Source: CAZSDU01 sp964605775 (GTDB lineage Bacteria; Bacteroidota; Bacteroidia; Bacteroidales; FEN-979). Taken from it: a stretch of DNA of 61,877 nucleotides. The stretch covers positions 1 through 61,877 of the forward strand of contig CAZSDU010000016.1 in the NCBI GenBank assembly GCA_964605775.1, in the 5' to 3' direction. Numbering within the stretch: position 1 is the stretch's first letter; the number at the start of each line of letters is the position of its first letter. The notes under the pieces were generated by a model. It made no database searches. It was not told where the DNA came from and saw only the letters and a list, made by a program, of their open reading frames with translations. Made by a program: the position numbers and the translations under genes. Shown piece after piece: positions 1 to 7,547 of the stretch.

Positions 1-55
1 GTGACCCTCCCGGCTGAAAAGCCGGGATGCTCTGAACCAACTGAGCTAAACTCCC
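1..55 (-). tRNA. tRNA-like 5' part, cut by window edge
   Basis: On the minus strand this begins GGGAGTTTAGCTCAGTTGG, a typical acceptor 5' strand and D-arm, followed by an anticodon arm, a GGGTC variable loop and the first T-stem bases. The T-loop and 3' acceptor strand would lie outside the window. The anticodon arm is odd. It spans 20 nt (6 bp stem with an 8 nt loop, or 7 bp with a 6 nt loop) instead of the usual 17, so the anticodon cannot be placed with confidence; TTT (Lys) and TTC (Glu) are both possible. It is identical over 55 nt to the copy at 75-129. It may be a real tRNA continuing beyond the edge, or a pseudo-tRNA. Confidence 0.4.
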
Positions 56-74
56 TATTTTTTTCATTTTTCCA

Positions 75-129
75 GTGACCCTCCCGGCTGAAAAGCCGGG
101 ATGCTCTGAACCAACTGAGCTAAACTCCC
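75..129 (-). pseudogene. truncated tRNA copy without T-arm
   Basis: This is an exact 55-nt copy of the sequence at 1-55. On the minus strand it runs from the 5' acceptor strand to the start of the T-stem (ACTGG). It then goes straight into A-rich sequence (56-71) instead of a TTCGA loop and the complementary acceptor strand. It cannot fold as a complete tRNA. The tandem period is 74 bp, shorter than a tRNA gene plus spacer, which suggests duplication with loss of the 3' part, or an assembly artefact at a contig end. Confidence 0.5.
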
Positions 130-173
130 GAAATGAGAATGCAAAGATAAAAATTAATTCTGATTCCAGGCTT

Positions 174-629
174 TTATTTTGGGAGCAAACCAAAGAATTT
201 TCTAAGTCCCCGATGAAATTTATGGATGCTTGTCACAGGTTCCGTCCACATCAGGATACATTCCTTAATCACGAGGTTCAATGGTTTGTCTTTCAGGTAT
301 TCCAGTACTTCCGGTGTTTCCGACGTTTGTTGTATCCATAGATGATCAATGCCTTTTTCCAGGGCGTCTTTGACGACCTGAAGTGTTTGTTTTTTAGGTG
401 TAATGACCAACAGGTTTCTGACATCGAGGGGCAGGGATGTCACGGAATGAAAACAGGCTTCCCCGTCCACCTGATCGGTATACGGATTAATGGGATAAAC
501 CTGATAACCTTTTTGTTTTAATTCCTTGTAAACTGTGTATCCCATTTTTTTAGGGTCACGTGAAACCCCGGCAATAGCTATTTTCCGGGCTTCAAAGAAT
601 TGCTCTATGGCTTTTCTGCTTGTTTTCAT
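174..629 (-). CDS. CoA-binding domain protein (YccU-like)
   Basis: This is a 151-residue protein of the CoA_binding_2 family, a small cytosolic Rossmann-fold protein. The nucleotide-binding stretch IAIAGVSRDPKKMGYTVYKEL lies near residues 17-37 and is followed by YPINPYTDQVDGEACFHS. The family is related to the N-terminal CoA-binding part of succinyl-CoA synthetase alpha, but its own biological role is not established. The start ATG overlaps the stop of the upstream PfkB-type kinase by 4 nt (ATGA), so it is probably the last gene of a dnaX - kinase - CoA-binding unit. The length is normal for the family. Confidence 0.85.
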   Translation of the reverse strand: MKTSRKAIEQFFEARKIAIAGVSRDPKKMGYTVYKELKQKGYQVYPINPYTDQVDGEACFHSVTSLPLDVRNLLVITPKKQTLQVVKDALEKGIDHLWIQQTSETPEVLEYLKDKPLNLVIKECILMWTEPVTSIHKFHRGLRKFFGLLPK

Positions 630-1573
630 AATTTCGGAAATGAATTGATTATTAATTGTGAGGAAAATTTTTTTGAGATATAATTATCATAATGCATACA
701 AATTTCCTGAGCAAAGGCAACACCCATCCCGATCATGGCTGTCCAGGCAGGCAACTCCAGCTTGTCCAGTCGCTTCCTGTCAATGCCGCTGGCGAACATA
801 TAGTACAGCAATCCGGCATTAAAACCATCTCCGGCCCCAATGGTGCTTACGGGGCTGATGGCTTCGTTGTTGAATACATGATGCAAGCTGTCGGTAAATA
901 ATTCTACGGTATCACGGGTAGTATAGATCAAACGATGGCATCCAGCCTTTTTAACCTGACTGTAAGCTTCCATTCCATGATGGGATCCGAAAATATTCAG
1001 GAAATCCTCATCTGATCCCCTCACCAGATCAGCCATGGAGATATTCTCAAGAAGAGATGGTTTTAGAACCCCAAGCTCAGCCATGTGAGGTGTTCTGAAA
1101 TTGGGATCATATAGTATCGTGGCGCCAATGACTTTCCCTTTCAGAATAAAGGACCTGATTTTTTCTCTGATTCCCGGGCTAAGGGCATAAATGGATCCAA
1201 AAGCGATCATATCCTCCGGACTGATTTCCGGGAATGAAATGTTGAGTCGTTCTGCCGGAAAATCCTTATAAAATGAATAGGAAGCGTCTTGATCCTCATT
1301 GAGCATAGCCAGTGCCAGGGCGGTTTTTCCGTACTGATAACGATCAATATAACGAATGGATACTCCATTGCTTTGAAGAAACTGAGCGATCAGGTCACCA
1401 GCAGCATCAAGGCCGAAATCAGTGATCAGTTCCACAGGGACTTTACATAAACCCAGGGAAACGGAGGTATTGAGCAAAGCCCCGCCTGGTTTTGCCGCCA
1501 TCACCCTGCCGTCCTTAAATATGATATCAAGGAGGGATTCGCCGATACAATAAACACCCTGCTTTTTTTGCAC
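626..1573 (-). CDS. PfkB-family sugar kinase (fructokinase-like)
   Basis: This is a 315-residue ribokinase-fold kinase that phosphorylates a sugar or related alcohol with ATP; the substrate cannot be read from the sequence. The N-terminal motif GESLLDIIF and the PGGALLNTSVSLGL segment correspond to the PfkB signature 1 region. The C-terminal signature STIGAGDGFNAGLL (about residues 241-254) contains the catalytic-base Asp and the anion hole. The overall pattern is closest to bacterial fructokinases. The start is GTG at 1573, 12 nt after the dnaX stop, which suggests co-transcription with dnaX. It overlaps the next gene by 4 nt. Confidence 0.85.
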   Translation of the reverse strand: MQKKQGVYCIGESLLDIIFKDGRVMAAKPGGALLNTSVSLGLCKVPVELITDFGLDAAGDLIAQFLQSNGVSIRYIDRYQYGKTALALAMLNEDQDASYSFYKDFPAERLNISFPEISPEDMIAFGSIYALSPGIREKIRSFILKGKVIGATILYDPNFRTPHMAELGVLKPSLLENISMADLVRGSDEDFLNIFGSHHGMEAYSQVKKAGCHRLIYTTRDTVELFTDSLHHVFNNEAISPVSTIGAGDGFNAGLLYYMFASGIDRKRLDKLELPAWTAMIGMGVAFAQEICMHYDNYISKKFSSQLIINSFPKL

Positions 1574-1585
1574 TATGCTTCTGTC

Positions 1586-3277
1586 TTAATATTCTATTTC
1601 CAGCTCAAATTCGTCTTTCAGGGTCTTCAGGGCAGGGTTCTTCCCCGCCATTTTTTCAAACTTTTCCTTATCTGTATAGGGCCTTATTTCTTTCCGTGAT
1701 TCAGAGATTTTTGTCTGTAGCCGGATTTTATAGTTGTCAAGCCCTTTCCTGAGGTATTCCGTAAGTTCAGTTTTCTTCTGGTTCAGCTCTTCCTCCAGCA
1801 AAGTATTATCCAGGCTTAGTTCAAGGATAAAATCCTCTTTGATGACCGGACGGTTCTTTCTCAGGGTAGCATAAAGGTGAGGAGACTCCGTTTTCAGTCT
1901 TTCCGCATATTCATCCCATTGATGATTCAGCAGTTCCTGGGTAAAGGGCTGGGCAGATTGACGCATATCGGGTTGGCCTTCTTCGACCCTGTTATTTTCC
2001 TCAGGCGTTTTGGGTTTTTTTATTGAAACGGTTCCAGCATACTCCTTTTGAAGGTCTTTCATCCTTACCGTGGAAGAAGGTGGCGAGCTGGTGAGTGGGT
2101 GAGTTGGTGAGTGGGTGAGTTGGTGAGTTGGTGGGTTGTTATCTTGCGACTTGGTGGCTTTGTCACCCGCTGATCCTTTCACCTGGTCACGGATGGTGCA
2201 CATCTGCATCAAACCGATTTCAAGATGAAGATGTTTGTTATTGCTGACCTTGTAATTCAGGTCACAGCGGTTGTTGATATCAAGGGCTTTTAACAGAAAA
2301 TCAACAGAGCATTGAGCCGACTGTTCCTGATACTTATTCCGGATGGATGGTGCGGTTTCCAGTAATCTGGCCGTAGCGGCATCTTTGATGACCAGAAGAT
2401 TGCGTAAATGTTCTCCGAAACCAATCAGGAAATGCTGGCCTTCAAATCCCTGATCAAGGATGTCATTAATGGTCAGCAAGGTGCTCTGAAGATCGCCCCC
2501 AAGAATAAAATCAGTGATCCTGAAGAAATAATCGTAATCCAGGACATTCAGGTTGTCAAGTACGGTTTGGTAGGTCAGTTGATTGCCAGCAAAACTCACC
2601 AGTTGGTCGAATATTGAAAGGGCATCGCGCATGGCCCCGTCGGCTTTCTGAGCAATGATATGCAGGGCATTTTCCTCGGCCGTGATGTGCTCTTTTCCTG
2701 CCACAAATTGCAGATGGCCGGCAATATCCTCAACGGTGATCCGCTTGAAATCGAAGATCTGGCAACGGGAAAGAATGGTAGGCAGGATCTTGTGCTTTTC
2801 AGTGGTGGCAAGGATAAATTTGGCATAGGCCGGAGGCTCTTCAAGGGTCTTCAAAAATGCATTGAAAGCGGCTGCCGAAAGCATATGCACCTCATCGATG
2901 ATATAGACCTTGTACTTTCCCATTTGCGGTGGAATACGGACCTGATCCACCAGGGTACGGATATCATCCACTGAATTGTTGGAAGCTCCGTCAAGTTCAT
3001 AGATGTTAAAAGAAGCATTTTCATTAAATGACAAACATGAGGAGCAATGATCGCAGGCTTCCATGTTCTCTGAAAGGTGCTCGCAGTTAATGGTTTTTGC
3101 CAGGATACGGGCACAGGTCGTTTTTCCGACCCCCCGGGGGCCGCAAAACAGAAAGGCCTGGGCAAGCTGATTGTTTTTTATGGCATTTTTCAGGGTGTTG
3201 GTGATACTTTTTTGCCCCACTACCGTATCAAAAGTCTGGGGCCGGTATTTTCTGGCTGAAACGATAAAATTTTCCAT
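1586..3277 (-). CDS. dnaX: DNA polymerase III subunit gamma/tau
   Basis: This is the clamp-loader ATPase of the replisome (563 residues as tau). Walker A GPRGVGKTT lies at residues 46-54. A zinc-binding cysteine cluster (ending CDHCSSC) follows at about 66-81, then Walker B IIDEVHML, sensor 1 ILATTE and the SRC arginine finger. Domain III ends near residue 370. A low-complexity linker encoded by an 8-bp repeat array (2083-2138) occupies about residues 380-398. A slippery A-AAA-AAA heptamer at 2015-2021 is in the phase used for -1 frameshifting. The -1 frame reads T-Q-N-A then TGA (2001-2003), predicting a 425-residue gamma form, close to the 431 residues of E. coli gamma. The start ATG at 3277 gives the canonical N-terminus. 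It probably leads the operon with the sugar kinase and CoA-binding protein. Confidence 0.96.
   Translation of the reverse strand: MENFIVSARKYRPQTFDTVVGQKSITNTLKNAIKNNQLAQAFLFCGPRGVGKTTCARILAKTINCEHLSENMEACDHCSSCLSFNENASFNIYELDGASNNSVDDIRTLVDQVRIPPQMGKYKVYIIDEVHMLSAAAFNAFLKTLEEPPAYAKFILATTEKHKILPTILSRCQIFDFKRITVEDIAGHLQFVAGKEHITAEENALHIIAQKADGAMRDALSIFDQLVSFAGNQLTYQTVLDNLNVLDYDYFFRITDFILGGDLQSTLLTINDILDQGFEGQHFLIGFGEHLRNLLVIKDAATARLLETAPSIRNKYQEQSAQCSVDFLLKALDINNRCDLNYKVSNNKHLHLEIGLMQMCTIRDQVKGSAGDKATKSQDNNPPTHQLTHSPTHPLTSSPPSSTVRMKDLQKEYAGTVSIKKPKTPEENNRVEEGQPDMRQSAQPFTQELLNHQWDEYAERLKTESPHLYATLRKNRPVIKEDFILELSLDNTLLEEELNQKKTELTEYLRKGLDNYKIRLQTKISESRKEIRPYTDKEKFEKMAGKNPALKTLKDEFELEIEY
2015..2021 (-). 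promoter_or_regulatory. candidate dnaX -1 frameshift slippery site
   Basis: Seven consecutive A residues on the coding strand sit as AT(A AAA AAA) CCC relative to the dnaX frame, matching the X XXY YYZ rule for -1 ribosomal slippage (Ile419-Lys420-Lys421). After a -1 shift the reading is ACC CAA AAC GCC TGA, terminating at 2001. I see no strong stem-loop just downstream (only a 4-bp CCTG/CAGG pairing). Transcriptional slippage, as in Thermus dnaX, is an alternative mechanism. Confidence 0.55.
2083..2138. repeat. 8-bp tandem repeat (GTGAGTTG type) in dnaX
   Basis: There are seven contiguous octamers on the plus strand: gcgagctg, gtgagtgg, gtgagttg, gtgagtgg, gtgagttg, gtgagttg, gtgggttg. On the dnaX coding strand they read as CAACTCAC-type units and encode Pro/Thr/His/Ser/Leu-rich linker sequence. 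The same unit ends the window at 61818-61877. Confidence 0.9.
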
Positions 3278-3308
3278 GGAATTTCAGGAGCTAATCAAAA
3301 AGATGATT

Positions 3309-3316
3309 CAAAAGTA
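3309..3316 (-). promoter_or_regulatory. dnaX -7 promoter element
   Basis: TACTTTTG on the minus strand matches the Bacteroidota -7 consensus TAnnTTTG, 31 nt upstream of the dnaX start. No good -33 TTTG is evident. Confidence 0.45.
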
Positions 3317-3341
3317 CGAAAGTTTTTCTTTTTTATGTACT

Positions 3342-3359
3342 TTGGCTGATTAAAGCCAA
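3342..3359. promoter_or_regulatory. inverted repeat before the deacetylase-like gene
   Basis: TTGGCT-gattaa-AGCCAA is a perfect 6-bp inverted repeat with a 6-nt spacer. It ends one base before the ATG at 3361 and lies in the divergent dnaX / deacetylase-like promoter region. It could be an operator or a 5' leader hairpin; its function is unknown. Confidence 0.35.
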
Positions 3360-3360
3360 G

Positions 3361-4674
3361 ATGATGTTGCTGATTTTTTCTTCCTCCCTGACTTCACGGA
3401 TGCAGTACATTTTTAATCTACTGTTGGGAGAGATTCTGGGACTTGATTTTGCACTCACCGATAACCTGGATAAATACAGGGATCATCCGGGACCAAAAAT
3501 GGTTTACGGGAAAGAATCTTCCGGAGAAGACCTTTTCCTTGAAGCAGCTGGCCTTTTATCCGAAACCGGAATCTATCCTCATGAAATAGAAACAGGGATG
3601 CTGGATGGTTTGCCTGTTATTTTTTCTGTCCAAGAGCCTTCTTCCATACTGTCTTTTGACCCCTTTTCCGCTTCTTTTTATATGGTTTCCCGTTATGAGG
3701 AATACAACAAGCATAAAAAGGATAAATACGGCCGTTTCCAGATTACCGAAAGCATTGCCTGGAGGGGGAAATTTCTTACCATGCCCATTGTACACCTCTG
3801 GGCGGAAAAATACCTGCAAAAAATTCAGGCCTGTTTCCCTGAATTGGGATCAAATCCTCCGGATTACCGTTTTGTTCCCACAATTGATATCGATCATTTT
3901 TTTGCCTATCGCGGAAGGGAATGGCAGCGAATCCTGGGAAGTACTATCCGTTCCCTTCTCCGTAGGAATTTTAAAGATATCCGATTGAGATTCAGGGTTC
4001 TTTCAGGAGCTGAAAAGGATCCATATGATGTTTATGATTACTTTATTGCCTTGCATCATAAGATGAAGTTGCCTGCACTGTATTTCGTTCTTTTTGCGAA
4101 TTACGGGGGACATGACAACAACATTTCCCTGAAAAACAAAAGGTTTCATCATATCCTTCGTGAACTGGATTCATTTCAGGGCGTCGGCATTCATCCTTCC
4201 CTTTCATCCAACAAACACAGGGAGAAACTGGAACATGAAATACGCGGCTTATCCTGCTTGCTTGAACGCGAAATTCTGGTCAGCCGTCAGCATTTTCTTA
4301 AGATATCCTTCCCGAGGACCTATCATAACCTGATCAGAATGGGTATCCGCGATGACTATTCCATGGGTTATGCCTCGCATTTGGGTTTTCGGGCAGGGAT
4401 AGCCATCCCGTTTTATTTTTTTGATCTTTCGAATAATAAAACGACCTCCCTCCGTGTTCATCCGGTTACCCTCATGGATGTAACGTTGAATGATTATCTT
4501 CGTCTAAGTCCCGAAAAAAGCCTCAATGCCATTCGCCAAATGGTGACTATGGTAAAAGCTGTAAATGGAGAGTTTGTCAGCCTTTGGCACAATGAAAGCC
4601 TTTCGGAATTAGGACGTTGGAGAGGCTGGCGGATGGTTTACGAGGAAATGCTGAAGATGGCTGAAGAATCATAA
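3361..4674 (+). CDS. polysaccharide deacetylase-like protein
   Basis: This is a 437-residue protein. An N-terminal domain of about 165 residues (with PFSASFYMVSRYEEY) is followed by a NodB-like region. TIDIDHFF at about residues 174-181 resembles the metal-binding Asp-Asp motif of carbohydrate esterase 4 deacetylases. GIHPSLSSN at about 277-285 resembles the His-containing second motif, and SLWHNESLSE near residue 410 forms the C-terminal motif. I recognise the architecture as a Bacteroidota-specific deacetylase-like family; the glycan substrate is unknown. No signal peptide is obvious. The following FemAB/GNAT-type gene begins 5 nt after the stop, suggesting the two act together on an envelope polymer. 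Confidence 0.7.
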   Translation: MMLLIFSSSLTSRMQYIFNLLLGEILGLDFALTDNLDKYRDHPGPKMVYGKESSGEDLFLEAAGLLSETGIYPHEIETGMLDGLPVIFSVQEPSSILSFDPFSASFYMVSRYEEYNKHKKDKYGRFQITESIAWRGKFLTMPIVHLWAEKYLQKIQACFPELGSNPPDYRFVPTIDIDHFFAYRGREWQRILGSTIRSLLRRNFKDIRLRFRVLSGAEKDPYDVYDYFIALHHKMKLPALYFVLFANYGGHDNNISLKNKRFHHILRELDSFQGVGIHPSLSSNKHREKLEHEIRGLSCLLEREILVSRQHFLKISFPRTYHNLIRMGIRDDYSMGYASHLGFRAGIAIPFYFFDLSNNKTTSLRVHPVTLMDVTLNDYLRLSPEKSLNAIRQMVTMVKAVNGEFVSLWHNESLSELGRWRGWRMVYEEMLKMAEES

Positions 4675-4679
4675 ACGGG

Positions 4680-5627
4680 ATGATCCGATATGTAAAACAA
4701 AAACAGATTGACAAAGGCCGCTGGGATGATTGTGTCGCAAAAGCAGTCAATGGCAGGGTGTACGCGTTTTCCTGGTACCTCGACAGGGTCAGTCCGGGTT
4801 GGGAGGGACTGATTACCAATGATTATCAGTGTGTTTTTCCGCTGACACGGAAAGTTAAGGCAGGCATTCCATATCTTGCCCAGCCTTTTTTCGCCCAGCA
4901 ACTCGGTTTGTTCACTTCCCTCCATCTCACTCCGGCCCTGGTGAAAGCATTTCTGGAAGCCATTCCAGGGAAATACCGCTTCCTTGAGATTCATCTCAAT
5001 GAAATGAATAAAGTTGATCCGGCAGACTATACTGTTCGTCCCCGAATGAACCACGAATTGGATCTGATCCGTGAATACCCTGATTTGTATTCCGGTTATA
5101 GCCAGAATACCCGCCGTAACCTTCGGAAAGCAGCAGAGAGAAATATCAGAATTGGAAGAAAAACAGAAGCGGACGAGTTGATATCCCTGTTCAGAAGCAA
5201 TTTCGGGGACAAGGAAGGGAAACTGAAATACAGGCATTATGCCATGCTCCAGGAACTCATACAATACTGTACCAGGCAGGGGATGGGACATATCCTGGGC
5301 GCTTATGATACAGAGGGTAGGTTGACGGCTTCGGCTTTTATTCTGAAAGCCGGCTCCAGACTATATTTCCTGTTTGCCGCTTCCGCTCCTGAAGCCCGGG
5401 AAAACGGCGGGATGTTCCTGCTCCTGGATCACCTGGTCCGGACCTATGCCGGACAGGCACTGACCCTTGATTTTGAAGGAGGAAGCGATCCCAATCTGGG
5501 CCGGTTTTATAAAAGTTTCGGGGCCTTGGAATGTACCTACACCCTGTTGCAGATAAATCGTTTGCCCTGGTTTATCAATAAAGGCGTTAACTTTGTCAAA
5601 AAGTTCAGACATTCATTTAAGGTATAA
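4680..5627 (+). CDS. FemAB/GNAT-type acyltransferase-like protein
   Basis: This is a 315-residue protein with the overall pattern of the FemAB / GNAT-fold group. In the middle, YSGYSQNTRRNLRKAAERNI (about residues 138-157) resembles the basic helix typical of FemAB-like proteins. The C-terminal part has the acyltransferase-like segment GAYDTEGRLTASAFILKAGSRLYFLFAAS and then LDFEGGSDPNLGRFYKSFGA (about 262-281), which resembles the end of the second GNAT-like domain. Family members transfer amino acids or acyl groups to cell-wall precursors or exopolysaccharide. The donor and acceptor here are unknown. It is tightly coupled to the deacetylase-like gene upstream and to upp downstream (3-nt gap). 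Confidence 0.65.
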   Translation: MIRYVKQKQIDKGRWDDCVAKAVNGRVYAFSWYLDRVSPGWEGLITNDYQCVFPLTRKVKAGIPYLAQPFFAQQLGLFTSLHLTPALVKAFLEAIPGKYRFLEIHLNEMNKVDPADYTVRPRMNHELDLIREYPDLYSGYSQNTRRNLRKAAERNIRIGRKTEADELISLFRSNFGDKEGKLKYRHYAMLQELIQYCTRQGMGHILGAYDTEGRLTASAFILKAGSRLYFLFAASAPEARENGGMFLLLDHLVRTYAGQALTLDFEGGSDPNLGRFYKSFGALECTYTLLQINRLPWFINKGVNFVKKFRHSFKV

Positions 5628-5630
5628 CCC

Positions 5631-6281
5631 ATGGTAACGATCCTTTCAACCCAAAATTCAATCATCAATCAGTACATCGGAGAACTCAGGGATGTGGAAA
5701 TCCAGAAAGACAGCATGAGGTTCCGGCATAACCTGGAGCGTCTAGGTTCCCTGTTTGCTTATCATATCAGCATGGGAATGGTCTATGAAAGCCGCGAAGT
5801 GACTACACCGCTCGGTATCGCCAATGTTCCCATGCTCAAAGAGTACCCTGTGCTGACCACCATTCTCAGGGCTGGTCTGCCTTTTCACCAGGGTTTTCTG
5901 AATGTTTTTGACAGGTCGGAGAATGCTTTTATTTCAGCCTATCGCAAGCATCATAAAGACGGAAGTTTCACGATTGCCATTGAATATTCTTCCGTGACCG
6001 ACATTGATGGCAAGATTGTTATTTTATCTGATCCTATGCTGGCAACCGGTTTATCCATGGTAAATGCATACCGCGAACTGCTGACCAAGGGGAAGCCGCG
6101 GTACACACACTTTGCTTCCATCCTGGGGAGCGTGGAAGGTTTAAACTACCTGAAAAAACACCTGCCCCGCAAGGATGTCAGTATCTGGATCGGCGCCCTC
6201 GATGATGAACTGACCGCCCAATCTTATATCGTTCCCGGATTGGGGGATGCAGGAGATCTCGCTTTCGGGAAGAAACAATAA
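5631..6281 (+). CDS. upp: uracil phosphoribosyltransferase
   Basis: This 216-residue cytosolic enzyme converts uracil and PRPP to UMP in pyrimidine salvage. The PRPP-binding loop reads VILSDPMLATGLSM at about residues 130-143, and the uracil-binding C-terminus reads IVPGLGDAGDLAFG at about 199-212. LTTILRAGLPFHQGFL is the conserved early segment. The length is normal. The ATG follows the preceding stop by 3 nt, so it is probably translated from the same message as the envelope genes upstream; a functional link with them is not evident. Confidence 0.95.
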   Translation: MVTILSTQNSIINQYIGELRDVEIQKDSMRFRHNLERLGSLFAYHISMGMVYESREVTTPLGIANVPMLKEYPVLTTILRAGLPFHQGFLNVFDRSENAFISAYRKHHKDGSFTIAIEYSSVTDIDGKIVILSDPMLATGLSMVNAYRELLTKGKPRYTHFASILGSVEGLNYLKKHLPRKDVSIWIGALDDELTAQSYIVPGLGDAGDLAFGKKQ

Positions 6282-6291
6282 ATTTCAACTT

Positions 6292-7536
6292 ATGAAAAAC
6301 ACCCTGGTTAAAGAAAATGTCAGGATATCCATCGACTCTATCCGTTCCCATCTTTTAAGGACCATACTCACAATCCTCATCATCGCCTTTGGCATTATGG
6401 CCCTGGTAGGAATCCTAACCGCCACGGATTCTATCAAGCATTTCCTGACCCAGAATTTCTCCATGATGGGAGCCAATACTTTCACCATCCGTAACCGTTC
6501 CATGAATGTTCATATCGGTAATCAGCAAAATGCCCAGAAAAGATATGAACCCATTACCTACAGCCAGGCACAGGAATTCAAAGAGCGATATACCTTCCCC
6601 GCTTATACTTCGGTATGGACATGGGCTTCAGGAACGGCGACACTCAAGTATGAATTCAATAAAACCAACCCGAATGTAAGGGTGATTGGTACCGATGAGA
6701 ATTATCTGATCACTTCGGGGGAGGAAATTGAAAAAGGAAGAAATTTCACTGCCCATGAGGTGTTTTATGGTGCAAGTGCTGTTATTATCGGGGCTGAACT
6801 GGTAACCAACCTGTTTAAAAATAAAGAAGATCCCATTGGCAAGATCATTGCCATTGGTCCTGGAAAATTCAAAGTGATTGGGGTTCTGAAATCTAAAGGA
6901 TCCAGTGCGGGTTTCAGTGGCGATCGGACCTGTTTTATTCCCCTGACCAATGTCCGGACTTCTTTTCCCCGACCAAACATGTCGTTCAACATCAATATCA
7001 TGGCCAAACGGACTGATCAAGTGGAAGCAGCCATCGGGGAAGCCACAGCCATTCTGAGAAACATCAGAAAAGTAGCGGTTGGACTGGAAGATACTTTCGA
7101 AATCACCAAAAGCGATAATATTGCTAAAATGCTGATTGAAAATATCAAATACGTCACCATGGCGGCGACATTGATCGGGCTGATCACCCTGATGGGTGCT
7201 GCCATCGGATTGATGAACATCATGCTTGTTTCGGTGACGGAAAGAACAAGGGAGATCGGTATCCGAAAAGCCATCGGAGCCACCAAACGCGTGATCCGTA
7301 ACCAGTTTCTGGTGGAGGCCATCGTGATCGGACAACTGGGGGGATTGCTGGGGATTTTTCTGGGTATTCTGATTGGAAATGTTATCTCTTTGCTTATTGG
7401 CAGCGCTTTTATCGTCCCCTGGGTCTGGATCATCACCGGCGTATTGCTATGCTTTGCAGTAGCCCTGGTGAGCGGAATTATTCCGGCAAGAAAAGCGGCT
7501 AACCTTGATCCCATCGAATCCCTACGGTATGAATAA
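6292..7536 (+). CDS. ABC transporter permease (MacB/FtsX-like)
   Basis: This is a 414-residue inner-membrane permease of the MacB/LolC/FtsX group. There is a first transmembrane helix (LRTILTILIIAFGIMALVGI, about residues 22-41). A MacB-type periplasmic domain follows to about residue 270, then three C-terminal helices containing GAAIGLMNIMLVSVTERTRE and the FtsX signature EIGIRKAIGATKR. I place the start at ATG 6292 (MKNTLVKENV); the upstream in-frame ATG at 6247 lies inside upp. No ATPase gene is adjacent, so its nucleotide-binding partner is encoded elsewhere and the substrate is unknown. The C-terminal DPIESLRYE ending is typical. Confidence 0.88.
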   Translation: MKNTLVKENVRISIDSIRSHLLRTILTILIIAFGIMALVGILTATDSIKHFLTQNFSMMGANTFTIRNRSMNVHIGNQQNAQKRYEPITYSQAQEFKERYTFPAYTSVWTWASGTATLKYEFNKTNPNVRVIGTDENYLITSGEEIEKGRNFTAHEVFYGASAVIIGAELVTNLFKNKEDPIGKIIAIGPGKFKVIGVLKSKGSSAGFSGDRTCFIPLTNVRTSFPRPNMSFNINIMAKRTDQVEAAIGEATAILRNIRKVAVGLEDTFEITKSDNIAKMLIENIKYVTMAATLIGLITLMGAAIGLMNIMLVSVTERTREIGIRKAIGATKRVIRNQFLVEAIVIGQLGGLLGIFLGILIGNVISLLIGSAFIVPWVWIITGVLLCFAVALVSGIIPARKAANLDPIESLRYE

Positions 7537-7547
7537 GATGTGATGCC

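Noticed and set aside
2083..2138. Octamer array considered as a CRISPR-like array
   Set aside because: Units are contiguous 8-mers without spacers and lie within a coding sequence.
6628..7335. 235-residue minus-strand frame
   Set aside because: Shadow of the MacB-like permease; no recognisable domain or start context.
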